DNA from: Ignelater luminosus
Taxonomy: Eukaryota > Arthropoda > Insecta > Coleoptera > Elateridae
DNA length: 64,000 nt
Direction of reading: 5' to 3'
Assembly: GCA_011009095.1 (NCBI GenBank)
Contig: VTPC01000483.1
Location: 1-64,000, forward strand
The notes below the pieces were generated by a model that saw nothing but the letters and a program-made list of their open reading frames with translations, ran no database searches and was not told the DNA's origin. The translations under genes were made by a program, and so were the position numbers. Position 1 is the stretch's first letter, and each line of letters starts with the position of its first letter. Positions 1 through 13,506 of the stretch are shown here, one piece after another.

Positions 1-290
1 TGGATAGGGTACCCAACGAGGAGATAAGAAGAAGATGTAAGCTTAAGATACGGCAGTGGATAGATTAAAGAGAAGAAACCTGAAATGGTTTGGTCACATC
101 AGCGATGACCAAAGAAACTCTTTAAATGGAAACCACCAGGTAAACGGAAAAAGGGGAGGCAAAGACTGTCCTAGAATGAAAACGTAAGAAAGGCTATGGA
201 ATAACGAAACTTAGAGGAAAACCAAACCCAGGATAGGACTTGATGGCGATTAGGGGTGGGGATGCGGCAGCGGCTGATGTGAAATCCCGT
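1..290 (+). pseudogene. C-terminal end of an RTE-like LINE reverse transcriptase
   Basis: Broken 3' end of a non-LTR retrotransposon polyprotein that enters from the left edge. Translation gives DRVPNEEIRRRCKLKIRQWI near base 4, then after a one-base frame change RNLKWFGHI near base 75, then a basic GKRKKGRQR stretch near 140 and DRT-stop-WRLGVG near 230. The order 'DRVRNEEI, LRWFGHV, basic linker, WRLGVG' is the usual tail of the RTE-type endonuclease/reverse transcriptases found in many insect genomes. Several stops and at least one frameshift make it inactive. Only the extreme tail is in the window, so the clade call rests on these motifs alone; a related CR1-like tail is the main alternative. 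An A-rich run (about 293-305) may be the old 3' end. Confidence 0.75.
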
Positions 291-3200
291 GATAAAAAAC
301 AAAACACTACCATATATTCCCAAGACCAAAATAGGACGATTTGACCAAATCTACCTTCGTTAAGTCAAGTAGAACAGCGTGTGTAAGTAAGTAAAACTCT
401 TCCAAATAGACTAAGGATGATAAAGATCCGAGAATGCTACAAGAGTTACCCTTTCGAATAGCAATGTTGATTTTTTGCTTGAAAAATCAAAAGAAACTTT
501 ACTTCGACAGTGGCTTTTATTAGTTTTAGCAAGTTTAGAGCCTAATTATTTTTAGGTATTCTTAATGGGTGAGTATTTCTGCGTTGCAAAGCAAAAAGGC
601 CCTAACTTGAAAAATAAACAAAACTGAGTTCAGAATATTACTGGACTCTTCACACTGAAATCTATTTGTATGTCCTATTGTTAAGCACAAGTGATACAGA
701 ACAATTGTGAAGAAAGCCATACACGTTTCACTTTAATATCTCAAAACTACGATTTTCAAATTTAGGACCTTTTTACTTTCTATGGCAGAATTAGCGTTTG
801 TTCACAATTGCTGAGTCAGAGCTAGCTTCCGGTTTTTTAGACGTTGAAGCAATGTGAGGGGGATTAATGGTGTCTATACATGTAGCAAGAAACTGCATTG
901 TATCCTTACGCATTATCGTTTTTAGCCTGTTTGGAGGAATTTTACTTACTTACAAACACTGTTACACTTAATTCAGCAATTTTTTGCTGTTTCAAGAAAA
1001 AACAGAAATTCTTTGAAAATATTTGACGTTCGTAAGCGTCTTAACGAAGGTGGATTTTTCTCAATGCCTTACCTGTACGAGTCCCAATTTACGTTTGTGT
1101 TGTTAGTGGATTTTGCAACCTAGACTAAGTGCTACTGAAATCCTCAAAGAATCAGAATCAAAAAGAGTGCCCAAATTAGAAGAAGGGATAACTTTAGCCA
1201 ATCTCCTGATTTCTTTTGACAAATAGTCAGAAAAACAGACCTTATACCATATAAAGATGCATTTTCGGTAATAAGTCATAAAATTTCTGAATGGCAGGTA
1301 AATTCCAATTACGTCCATGGCTTGGAGGTATAGGTTTTGATGGCTCTTCGATCGATAAAGCTTCCAGGTAATTTGAATTTCCCACCGGTGCAGTGTTAGA
1401 AAGTTTGTTGTAAAATAGTGCTAGCCAGGTTGTCGATTGGGCTAATCGATACAACCAGGAAGATCTGGAGTCTACGGATATCAAGTAAATAATTACCGAC
1501 GCTCTTTACTATGTTTATGCAAACTAGTTTTGATGCAATTTTTCCGGGAATTTTGCCTAGTGCATCTTTTATTCGCAAAGACTTTCCCAAACAGCAGCCA
1601 TCTGTGACGTCGCCCATATGTTTGGACAAATACCTTTTAGGTGTTGTAGTCAGATTTGGCTTTCATAACCTGATTTTGATCTACGATGATCCTATTGTGT
1701 TATTATTAGAGAAAAGAGTAAAATTGTCTAGAAGGAATAGGATGTTTTTGTCCCAGAATGGCGAGAGATTTATCGTTATTTTCTGAAGTTAAAATTCGCA
1801 CAACTTCTCTAATATCTCCATCTGGAATTTTCCTTCAATTCTTTTGTAGATATTTGCAATATAATGTCTAAAATTGTTTTTAGATTTCATGACCTTAGGT
1901 TTTGCTTCATAATAGTTGTAACTCATCGATTAAGATATTTTTGAGAAACGCGAATGCAGGCGTAGGTGAAGATGAAAAGATCTTTTCATGACTCATTTTC
2001 TGATTTGCATTTTTCAATTCTTGAAATCATTTTTGACATTCATTTTATCATTTTGCTTTTTTGGATCAAATCGATATACCAAGAGAATTAAACTAGACAT
2101 TATAGCTAAAATAAAAGGAGAGATCGCAAAGTCAACTCACGCTATTACTTTGACCTTTTAGTATGGTTATTTTCCAATTCCCTACAAGAAAGCGATTTTT
2201 ATACAGCTTAGATTTCCAACTATGGGAGCTCCTTGGCCCATCTTCTTTCTCTTGAAATGCAAAAGTTTGTTATGAAGATGAAGTTTGACTGCGTCTAGCT
2301 GGTGAAAACAGTAATGCCTCTATCCGACTAACGTGGAAAATCTAATGCACAGAATTTTAGCATTTTTGTATCTCAAAAATTCTTTTTCTGATTTGCTTCC
2401 AAAAGGGAGTCCGTAAAGCAAGCATCGGATACATTGCTGGCTAATTCTTTTTAATTTTTCTAAAAGCCTAAAAATCAGATGATTTCAGTATTTAAAGAGA
2501 AGAAAGATTGTAAATCGTGGTAGATGATCAAAATTTTTGTAAAATATTTTTCAGGGAAGTCTTGAAAATTTACTATATGAACTAGATAGTTACCGTAAAG
2601 TAACACAATATGGTAAGTCCCTTATAAGTGTTCATTTGAAAGGAAAAGAAACTTTGTTTAGGCTTTACTGATATTTATCCCTAATAAGCTACTACAACAT
2701 ATTAAAATTTAGCTTCCAACTATTACAATTTTCTGTAATAAAAAAGAATTTTTAGAGTAAAAGCCATGTAATAGTATTGATTTATCACCTCATGGGTGTG
2801 TAATTTGTCAGCGATACGCATTTAATCATACAGTGTAATGAGATTATAAGTTCGCTAGCATTAGGGAAATGATATATTTCGGGTAGTAAAGCTATGGTAA
2901 TTTATATATGGGTAATTGATATGTATACGAAAATTACAAATTTACGTCCATAGGAGCAGTATAACATCCCAAGTTTGCTTTTAAATGCGAGGAGAGATTT
3001 CGAAAAGCTCATGACTCATTTTCATGACCTACTAGTTTCAAGTATCACTAATGTTAAAGTTTAAAATCTAAATTTAACAGTACGAATTGAATTGTAGTAA
3101 TATGGGAACTATGGATATAAGACTGTTTTACACCATATATCCTTGATGCCAAGCAAAATTCCCACATATACGTGTAAATATGTTTCAACTAAATCCAATT

Positions 3201-6200
3201 ATGGAATTGTTATTACTATTATTATTATTTAATCAAATGTAACATCAAAGAGATACTCTCCTACGCTCTCATCCGCATTATACAGATTAACTATATTGCA
3301 AAATCATTTCCGAATAAATGTATTTCGCAGTAAACATGATTTAATAATGTAGTTGACTACGTCAACGGATGTAATACTATCGCGTTTTGTAAAAAATTGC
3401 GATACTTTTTTCGGACTAATATTGATGATATAAATAGTTCTATCATCAAATGTTTGAGTTAAATTCATTTTATTTCATTGAGTGGAAATTTAAAAGATGA
3501 ATACGTTTTATCGATTAGCATTTAGTTAAATTCTGGTGAGGAAACGCCATTTTTAAATAAAAATTCATTTTAAGTTTACATTTAACTGTAAATTACACTG
3601 ATTTAAGTATTTGATACAAGAATATGAAAAGAAATCTGTTACTATACGCACATCTTTCAATAGAAAATTAAATAATTTTAATTGAACGATCAACAAAACA
3701 GAAAAGAAAAGAGCCAGCTAATTTCGAACCCTCCCGTCTCTGATATTAAAACATGTGAGTGCAGTGAGAGACTTTCAACAATATTATTAATTCAGTAATC
3801 TACAGTTTTAATCTATAACAGTATATTAACAAAATAGGAATTTTACAGAAACATCTAAGACCTAAATTAATGATAAAGGTATTGGTTACGCAACAACATG
3901 CAACCACATACTAAAGTATTACAACTCGATTCTATTATATTTAATAGATTAAAGTAGACATGATAATAAACACATTTATGACTTACCCTAAAAACTTGAG
4001 GGTTTCTTTCCTACATACTATTCGTTGAAGGTACCTGATATAAAAAGTAATGAATTTCCATTTATTTAAAAATATATTGTAACGAGCATAAAATAAATAA
4101 TAATTCTATACTTTGTTATCATTTCAATAATTTGTTTAAGCTTGTTGACTAACAATAAGAAAATATTTTTATTTTCAACAAGCAAAATCAAATAACGATA
4201 TCTAGGAAATTTCGCCTAATATTCACGTCAAGTTAACATCAATATATTAAATTTAAATAATTAACAATAATTTCAATACCTCCTGTAGGTATACAAATAC
4301 AGAATTTAGGTCACAGGTTTCAATTCAATAGTTCTATTAACAGTTAAAATATAATTTTTGTTGTTTATAAGTTGAAAAATCTCGTGATGCGACAAATCAT
4401 TAGTGAATGGTGGTTATTGTTGTTTGGATTGATGATGTGTTGATGAACTCTTGTACTAATCCCGTCTTTCATTTTATTCGTTGTGTATTCGCCTTGAGCT
4501 TTTTAGGTTTTCACTTTTTCATTTATTTTTTAAACGTGACTGAAAGTTAGAAGGTATTTTATTGTTTTCTTCCTCTTTAAGTATTTATTGTTGTTATCCC
4601 CATTATTTATTTATATTCCTTGAGAAATATGCCCCGCATTCATTTTATAAATATTGTATTATATCAGAATAAAAGAAAAACAAAAACAATGAAGTAGTTT
4701 AGCTCTAGAGAACAATGCTCTCATTACAAGGGTAGTATCAAAACGTGTCGTGTTTGTAAAAAGACGTAAATAAATAAAGCCCAGATAGAGAGAGTGAACT
4801 TCCCAAAAATGCATCACCACAAGCAAAAAGGGAGCATTAAATTTTCCCTAAGTTTCTTTAGTCGCGGAATATCTTGAATGAATTAGAATAAATTTAAATT
4901 TATACGATTGCGGGCACAGGCCGTGAATTTTGATGCACCCTTTGTTTTCTCGTTCGGCCATTTCACTTCATTTTGTTTATTTTTTCAATTAGTTCGACGA
5001 ATTTTAATCCCGACTTGTGTCGTTTTTATATTATGTATAGTATCCTGTTTTGTTGTCAGCTTTTAATGAGCTGAATTTTAAAACGGTTATGAGATTTCTA
5101 TGTTTGAAAAAGACGATTAATTCACTCATTGTATAAAAGGAATAATAGTAATAATAATATTAAAAAACTTCTATTTAAACCACACACGCAGAGAAACCAA
5201 ATAAAAGAAAGAACATGTTAATGATTTACTTGAACAAAGACGTTAATTTTCACACTCAGCAATTTTGTTCGCATTTGAAAGCTTTAAAATGCTCCTTCTC
5301 TTACTAGTGAACGTAAAACTCAATTAATCTCTCTCGTTTTCATTATGGTAAAAGGATTCTCTGAAGCGATGTAATTCGGCTTTAGGTTCAAAGGGCACAA
5401 TGTACAGCTAATTGCAACTTGCACACGCTTGAATACGTATGGGGTTTATCAAGTGAGAATCGTGAACAAAATTAACTGACTAAATTGGTAATTTTAGTTT
5501 GTTAACTGTCCATTTTTTTTTCAACCTCCCATGTTATGTTCCATTTAAATGGAAAACAATGAAAACTCGAGCTTTTTAATGATGCATTTTAAATGTAAAT
5601 TTGTTTTGTTTTATTCAGTTTGCGAATGAGGTTGATATAAGTTTTTACGTCGTTGTTGGTTTGTGGAAACTTTCGGTATTAACCCTAACAGAGATTGCGA
5701 AATGTCAAAATTAGATATCATTTTTTAACTTCTGGTTTTTCATTAAACCATCAATGCAAATAAAACAATAAATACTGAAAATGGAAGCAAAAGAATGAAA
5801 TTGTGTGGTATTTTTTTATTTTTTGAAACACAGAGCACATAATAGGTTTAAATGACTGAATTTTGATTTACTATTGCTTTATTTTAAAATAGTCATTGTA
5901 TATTTAACTATCTAGCTAATTTTCTTATCTGCAACACCCGATATACATAAGGGTGGAACTTTAGCATTTATACAAGGAACAACTTTATGCGAGAAAAGTA
6001 TAAGTTTCTTTATTGAATCCCCCACTAAACATATCAAACCTATAGTCAGTGAAATTGAATTCATTTATGCAAATGTTAGTTGTAATTTAGGATTCGGTCG
6101 TGACAATCTTAACTTAGAACTTTTAATTTCATTATTAATTCTGATCTTTTTAAACCTTACTTGAAACAGATATTCTTCCTATTTTGATTTGCCCGGCAGT

Positions 6201-7328
6201 ACTAATGTTGATTTCCCCTTGAGAAATAATTTATCAGAGTTTTATAAAAAGCAAGATCTCTCCGTCTGGTTTCTCATTTAGATAGTAATTGAGAAGAAAT
6301 ACGAGTTTTTATTTAATATTTTGGTTACAAAAATGATTTGCTTCTTCCTTTTCCCTTGGGTATTTTGATGATGCCGTTTTTGTACTTCATTATAAGATAG
6401 AAATTTTAACTTTTTTGTTATAGGTTTCCTGCCAAAAACTGTCTTTCAACGTTTGATTAGTACTTTGATTCTGATTATAATTTAAATTTTGATTGCTATT
6501 TCTTCATTTGAACCCCCATAGTGGTTTTGACCTTATGTGGATATTGTCATCATATTCTTTGTTATACGGCGAGTTTCTTTCTGTAGGCTTTCTTCCTCAT
6601 TGAATACGAATATGCTATCAGTGGTACCCAACTAAACAAGAACTTCCTAACATCCTAGTAAGTATATTCTTCGTCTTACTGCAGAAAGTCAAATTGATCA
6701 GTTCTGCCTAATTCTAGAGGCAACTTGGTCATCTTTGCGACATTTCTTTAGCTACACATCTGCCTTGGTCACTTTTTGCAGTAAGCCGACATTTTGTTTA
6801 ACTATCAATGGCTCCTATTTCAGATCTTCTCTTTTGGTTACTGTTATGTTTTGGCTTGTGCCACCTTCGATTTCAAACCTCTTCTTCTGAATGCTTTTGC
6901 TGATTACAAGCTTGATTTTCTTTATTTTAGGTACGATTAGCACCGGAATAATAAAATCTGTACAAAGCCTTTGTACAGGTTTTGCCTATTTGTAAATTTA
7001 CAGAAAGGAACATTAGCAGTTTTGGAAACGCTTTGGGAAAGTGGAAGCTTGTAGTCGCATAGCTTCTGATGAACTGCTATTTTTGCTTCCTAATCTAATG
7101 CTTGCAGAATCATTGCAATGTCTCAAAATAATTTTTTAACGTAGTCAACTGGAGTTGAAGTCACCTAGGAGTGTATCCAGTTTTCTCGAACTACGGATTA
7201 CGACAGTAGTTTGAGCAACTTAGAGAAGATGTAGAAAAATTGCCACAAGTCTCTTTATTATTTCATTTAGGAGTTTTTTCTTCTTTGGCGTAATGGTGTT
7301 ACATGTAGCTCAAACTAAACTAATACTG
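291..7328. other. Long AT-rich non-coding stretch
   Basis: No gene, exon or clear mobile element was recognised here. The frames that stay open are short and match no family I know. There are short ATT runs near 3216-3231 and 5143-5162, and a small perfect palindrome around 6958-6980 centred on the paired TGTACA words. This is probably intron, intergenic DNA or fully decayed repeats. Confidence 0.5.
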
Positions 7329-7330
7329 TA

Positions 7331-8160
7331 CAGTGTGGTCCAATTTAGATGGGATTAAATGGGTAACTTTCTTATTAACGCAGAAAAATGAAAACGACTT
7401 AGGTACTTGTGGCCTCTTTTTTCATGCTTGTTCCATTACCGTTTCCAGAACTAAGCTGCCGTCTTTTGTTTTTTCCCTAGAAAGAAAAACTGAAAAATGG
7501 CCGATTTCTTCAATTTGCTGTAACTCCTCTATTTTCGAAGCTAGAACAAAATCGTTTAAGCATTGTTGAAGCACTTTCTAATGTAGAACTCAATGCCGTC
7601 AGTTGTTTTTTTCTAGTCCTTTCCATAACTGCGCTGTAACTTAAAGTTTAATTTCTTAAATGGTCCATTTAAAAATTCAACTTTGAGTTACAGCACAGTT
7701 ATGGAAAGGACTAGAAAGAAACGACTGACGGCATTGAATTCTACGTTAAAAAGTGCCTCAACAATGCTAAAATGGTTTTGTTGTAGCTTTGAAAATAAGG
7801 GAGTTACAACAATTTGAAGGAGTCGGTCCATTTAAAAAATTCAATTTTGAGTTACAGTGCAGTTATGAAAAGGGCTAAAAAACAACGACTGATGGCATTG
7901 AATTCTAGGTAAAAAGGTGCCTGAACAATGCTTAAATGATTTTGTTCTAGCTTCGAAAATAAAGGAGTTACATCAAATTGAAGAAATCGGCTATTTTTCA
8001 CTTTTTCTCTCTAGGGAGAAAACAAAAGATGGCAGCTTATTTCTGGCAACGGTAATGGAACGAACATGAAAAAAGAGGCCACGCGTACCTAAGCCGTTTT
8101 TATTTATCTCCGCTAATAAGGAAGTTATCCATTTAATCCCATCGAAATTGGACCACACTG
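7331..8160. mobile_element. Foldback DNA element with TA target duplication
   Basis: The element starts CAGTGTGGTCCAATTT at 7331 and ends with the complement, AAATTGGACCACACTG, at 8160, flanked by TA at 7329-7330 and 8161-8162. The two ends stay complementary for about 300 bases inward: the left-arm block GCCGTCAGTTGTTT near 7595 pairs with the complement near 7725 and again near 7890. No transposase frame is seen, so this looks like a non-autonomous palindromic element mobilised by a Tc1/mariner-type enzyme. The frame at 7333-7569 is just the left arm and should not be read as a gene. Confidence 0.85.
7662..7988. repeat. Two-copy tandem duplication inside the foldback arm
   Basis: Two adjacent, diverged copies of about 163 bp, at 7662-7824 and 7825-7988. 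Each begins GGTCCATTTAAAAA and runs through ACTGA(C/T)GGCATTGAATTCTA to a GAAG(G/A)A(G/A)TCGG end. Both copies are complementary to the single left arm, so the right arm was duplicated after or during formation of the foldback. Confidence 0.8.
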
Positions 8161-8199
8161 TACATTAAATACAACACTAAGCAAGATATTGCATCTTCG

Positions 8200-9960
8200 C
8201 AAAGGCTAAATGAAGGAGTAAGTGGTCCGTTTGACAACGCAACCGGACAGATAGCCCGTTTAAAGTCGAAGCTCGATACGTTTTAGTTCATAGTTTCCCG
8301 ACGAAAAACTAATGGTAAGCGAGAAGGTGCTCCGGTTGAAGGAAAAGCCTTTTTTGTCGTTCTAGTTTTATGAAATAGCTCAACAAGAACGAAGCCAAGT
8401 TGGCTTTCGTGGATAGCCTTTTTTGAAAAAAATTAATAAATCGCGAAACCCCACTGTTGGCGTTATCACTCACTGCAGGTAACTCGTATGAGGGCAAAGT
8501 GCGATTTGTTCTTTTTTATAGCTTCCTGGAGGAGATTAATAGAGGGCTAAACCTGACTTACTTCGTAGTGAAGATTTAATAATGGCCTAGCTCAACCGTG
8601 AGACTGAAAGCTTGTTTGAGGACGAAGCCAGATTCGTTTTCATGCATAGCTTCCCGAAGCTAGTTAATAAAAATTTTAGACCGCCGCAGGCAGTCTGAGA
8701 GTGAAGCGCAGTTTGTTGTTTTGCACTTTATGTGGAGGAAAGTTAGGCTGGCTTTTCTCTCTATAGCTTATTCTAGAACTTAAATGAAGGATAATGACCA
8801 CTAGACATTGTAGGTGGCTTGTTTGAATGAAGAACCTTTTTTGTTTTTGTACATAGCTTCTTAAGAAAGCCCAATTGAAGATTAAGCCTGATTTGTTTTC
8901 GTAAATATTTTTCTTAAAAAAGTTAACGGAAGGATGAAGTCTTCTTGTTTACGTGCATTGCCTCTTGGAAAAACTTAATGGAAGGTAAAACCCGATTTGT
9001 TTTCATGCATACTTTTCTGTGGTAGGTTAATGAAAGTTGCAGCTCAACGATGATCCGTTTGAGGTCAAAACCCAATTTTCGTGTCAGCTAATAAAGGACG
9101 AAGGCCAGATAGTGAAGGTCACCAGAGATGACTTTTTTTGAAGACCAAGCCTGATCTTTTACCGTAGGTAGTAGACTCCTAAAAAATTTAATTGAAGATA
9201 AGGCTTGATGGTGAACCCATGTAGCTGTTCCGTTTGACAGTGTGTGAGTGAAGTCCAATTTGCTATCGTTCTTGAATTATAGAAGTAGGTTAGTGGATAG
9301 CGACGTCAAGTTAGTGTTTTTGTAGAGCTCTTGCGAGAAGGTTAATAAGGACTAAACTCGATTGGCAATGAAGTTGGCCGTGTACCATCGCAGATGGTTT
9401 GTACGAATGCGAAACCCGATGAGTTTAATTCATAACTTATTATAACTTAACTTATAAGCAAGTGGTCCGTTTGAGAGCGAAGCCCGAATTGTTTTTCTTA
9501 GTAGCTTTCTGGGCAACATTAATGGAAGGCCAAACTCAACTATGGTCCATCACAGATGACTCGCTTAATGGCGAAACTTCCAGAGCAAAATTAAGAAAGG
9601 ACGACGGCAAGACCGTAGGCCACCGGAGGTGACTTTTTAGAAGACGAATCCCGAGTAATGCCTAGAGAAGGTTAATGGAGGGAGGCGGTTTGTTGGTCGG
9701 CGAAGCTTGATTTACATAACCTCCCCTCCTGCAGAACATCAATTAGAGCTTAAGCACAATATTTTTTTGTGCGTAACTTTCTGGAGAAGGCTAATGGCGG
9801 TCTGAGCCCGAATGGATTTTAAATATTGTAAACGCATTCAAGAAAGTGATTGAAAAGCAAAGCCGGACCGTAGACTACCGTTGGCAGTTGATTTGAAGCT
9901 GAAATCTAATTTGTTATCATGCATAACTTCTTGAATTAAGTTAATGGGTGAAGAAGTAAG
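8200..9960 (+). repeat. Degenerate tandem repeat array with palindromic core
   Basis: A run of badly diverged units spaced roughly 70-170 bp. The recoverable unit is: a palindromic core like ACCGCAGGTGG, then CGTTTGAGGACGAAGCCCGA, TTTGTTTTCATGCATAGCTT, and AGAAGGTTAATGGAGG. Recognisable copies of the GTTTGAG-GCGAAGCCC part lie near 8230, 8616, 8821, 9057, 9139, 9399, 9470, 9638 and 9890. Copies of the core lie near 8680, 8805, 9385, 9548, 9620 and 9870. No protein is conserved across the copies. This looks like an old minisatellite or satellite-like array of an unclassified family that also occurs near 17.0, 34.9 and 60.2 kb. Confidence 0.7.
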
Positions 9961-10042
9961 GTTGGTTTTTTTGTACAACTTCTTAGAAAAGATTAATGGA
10001 GGGGTTTCCCACTGGCCTAAATTATGTACATTGTACGTGTAT

Positions 10043-10157
10043 GTTATTGCCGAGTTATTGCTGTTTTTGCCTCCTATTGCCGTTATTGTTAACTTTATTT
10101 CTGCTAATTGCCATTCTTGCCTATATAATGCTGGCAAAGGCTAAATTCGGCAATAAC
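10043..10157. repeat. Short inverted repeat around TATTGCC-rich segment
   Basis: GTTATTGCCGAGTTA at 10043-10057 pairs imperfectly with TAAATTCGGCAATAAC at 10142-10157. Between them the words TTATTGCC and TATTGCCGTTA recur. It could be a tiny inverted-repeat element or a chance hairpin in low-complexity DNA. No target duplication is clear. Confidence 0.35.
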
Positions 10158-10199
10158 TACTGTTTATTGTTAATATTGCAACATTGCGCAAGGTGAGAA

Positions 10200-13100
10200 C
10201 CTTTTGGCAAGACCTGATCTATCTTCGTGGACAGTTCCTTAGTAAAGACTAATGAAGAACAGAATTTCGAGAAACTTATGTCACTTTCCATGAAGGTGAG
10301 GACTTGTAATTACAAAAATTTGAAGAACTTCATGCAATCGAACTGAAGTGGAGATTCCTTTAGAATTAGTTTAAAATATCAAATGAATTTAACAGAAAGT
10401 GCAAGTTAAGTGTGTAAATTCAAGGTTTTTTGGGAATCTTGACAACTCTATTTTGATATACCAATCTGGTCTCGTCAAGAACGCCCTTTAGCTTTTATCT
10501 TGTGCTTTGTGAATTAAATAATATGTTCCACTTCAATAACACCATTTAGCTCAGCTCCTTTTAAAGAATACTATTCCTCTCAGAAGACCCTTCTAGTTCC
10601 CTATCTGCTTATTACTGAAGATTATTTTTCTATTTTTCCTATTGTTATTAATCCCAGTAATGATGCTCAAAACTTTAATTGGGAAAAAAGTTCTTTGATT
10701 CTGGTCTTTAGTGGTAACCTTTACAGTACTTTTGTCTTTTTTTAAATTTGAATTCAAAGAACGTAGAAGAGACCCTCTTGATAAGTGAAGCTTGACTAAT
10801 TTAATATCAGACATTTGCTTAAACCTTGATTTCAGAAACATTTTTGACCAATGTTTGCTTTTTCAGTATGAAATATTACATAGTTTAAACTTTGAATTAA
10901 ACATCGAGTTTGTTCTTCTTGGTCTTTATCGAGATTCTTTCATAGTTAAAAACTTAAATAGAACTCGTAGCAAATTTATAGAGCCCAGTATTCCCTAAAA
11001 AGCGTAGAAGACACTCACCTTTACTTGATATGAGTAATTACGATAAAATTTAAAGAGCTGTTCTGGTCTAGTTGTTGAATTTATCAAATGTCACTTTTTG
11101 AGTTTTACATTTAAAGTTCTGCAGTTATATATTTTAAGTAACTAGGTGCTACGAGTCATTAATATACCATCTGGCAGTATGCACACCATGCCGTATTATC
11201 AGTATATCTATTTTACTAAAATAAATTGCGCCATGCTTCAGACATGATTCACAGAGTTAATAATTATAAATTTCCTACTTTGCTCTTAAAATCCAAACTC
11301 TTGAGAATTTCCTGTGCATATAATATATCATTGTAATAAATATGACTCCGCAACATTAAAATGAAGAACCTCCACTAATAATAAATTGTAATAAAAGTAA
11401 TAAGTAACCGAGAAGTCGGTAGACAGTTGGGGTTGTAATGTGAAAACTTTTAACTTAAAGTATATTACATAATGTAGGAGATTCGTATGAAAGATGATAA
11501 AACGTATTAAGGTAGTACTATATTACGTAATCTCTAGCATGTTTCAGGTAATGTAATTTGCAATACAAGGGTCGCTTGTATTTGCGTATCTTGAATGTAT
11601 TTAATAATAAAGCAAGGTTCAACAACATCCATTTAAGATAATTCAGTTTCCCTTTAGCAGGATTAGTTATAGTTAGCATTAACAAAAGAATTTCCAAACA
11701 CAAATTAGTCAGAGTTCTAGAATCTGCAGTAATAACAAGAAAGTCAAGTGTATTTATCTCTGTTATTAATTCAGAACTGATAAAATTACTTAATCGAGTT
11801 TAATTGAAATTTAATTTTGAAACTAAACTCATTTTAATTAACATCCATGAAAATATTTTGAGAAAATGTTTGTAAAAAAAGATATTAATGGAAAAATAAG
11901 TTTATTATTGAAGCATAATTATGCACATGCGTTTGTTCAAATGTAACTGTATGTTAGAAATAAACTGGCCGTGTCTAATGCATCTAATTTACAAACATGC
12001 AAGCATGTTCCACAAAACTGTGAAGGAACCGCTTGACTTAAAATACTAATTTACACACAGATAAATTTATTTATTTACTTCTTACAGGAAAAAATACGAT
12101 CGTATTAAGTACAGACAGATTATTTTAAAATAACAGACAACGTAGAATTTTTAATCTAAAGGAAATTGATTTCCGGAAATCCAACCACTGACAATGAGAT
12201 CCCGTTTAATCCGCTCATGTGAATCATACACTTTCTACTTTTTTTTAATATCCTGTAACTATGCATTATCTCATTTTATTTTTATGATTAAAAATCTAAT
12301 CATTCTATAGTACTATTTATTCAGTGTTGGTACTATTAATATAAGAGATACTTTGAGGATATTATCAGCGGAAAAAATTGATAAATAATATAGGTCAACA
12401 TTACAAACTGCTTTAAATCATTCTTAAAATAGAATTTTCCGTGTATACCGGCAAAAGAATGTTTTCCGGGAAAACGCTTAATGATAACCTTCATGAATAA
12501 TCTTATAGATAAGCTTACTTTACTCGCTAAACTGCAATTTTTCTAAATTAATGTTAAATTGAATAATCTGAGTTTTAAAAGAAATCCTTAGCGTTTTTCG
12601 TGCGAATTCCTACAAAGATAAAACTGAAGCAATTTGTAGATTTTGTATGTTTGTAGAAAAGAAGTGTACAGTTGGATTCAGCTTTCCAAGTACCTTTTAT
12701 CACATAATTGAGAAATGAGTTGTTTATAATTTTTTCCCCGAAAGAGTAAAAAGATTCTATAATGAGCAAGTAAGTAAATAAATTGGTCTAGAGACCGTAT
12801 AGTTGACATTATGATAGAAACAAAAGCAATTTCATTTGTTTCTAAGGATAACCTTAGAATATCTGTAGAAATAGGTTGCAGGTTACCTTTAAATGGTTCT
12901 TTCTAGAAATTTAAGAAACAAATGAATCAATTTATATTTGACAAGACTTAGCGTGCGGTTACTTTTTTGTAAAAAGCTTTCCTCTCCTACTGCAAGTTCT
13001 TGTATTGTTATCAAACAGAACTTAACCTAAAAGACGAGGTGGTCTTGGGAAATCTAGGGAGGCACCAGAAGAATGAATTGGCAAATTAAGTTTTTAAATG

Positions 13101-13506
13101 TGTTTCTTGGGCTTAGAATTTCATTTTAATGCTAACTAACTGTTACTGCATTTAATAGTAAAACTCTCAGAAGTCGATTTGTAACTTTGGTGAACTTCAT
13201 TTGAATTTTCTCTTATCAGCATTCTCTATAAATTCTCTTATTCTTATAAACTTTTAAGGGTAATTTTTATTAAAGTGCCTAACTCAAGTAACTTAAGTTT
13301 TTTGTGGATTTCCTTTACAAGAAGCCACTGGAAGTAAATTGTTTTATTAATTATTAGAAGTTGATTTAATCAGGAGGTCACCATGGTTAACGTGCTGGTC
13401 TTGTGCTATATTATGAGTAAATTCCACCTTAAGGGTTTAGGATTTTCACTTTATAATGAAAATTATATTTTATTAACATAAATTGATTATTTTGGGCCAT
13501 CCTATA
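10200..13506. other. AT-rich non-coding stretch
   Basis: No exon, RNA gene or recognisable element was found. Open frames are under about 100 codons, low in complexity and of no known family. Confidence 0.5.
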
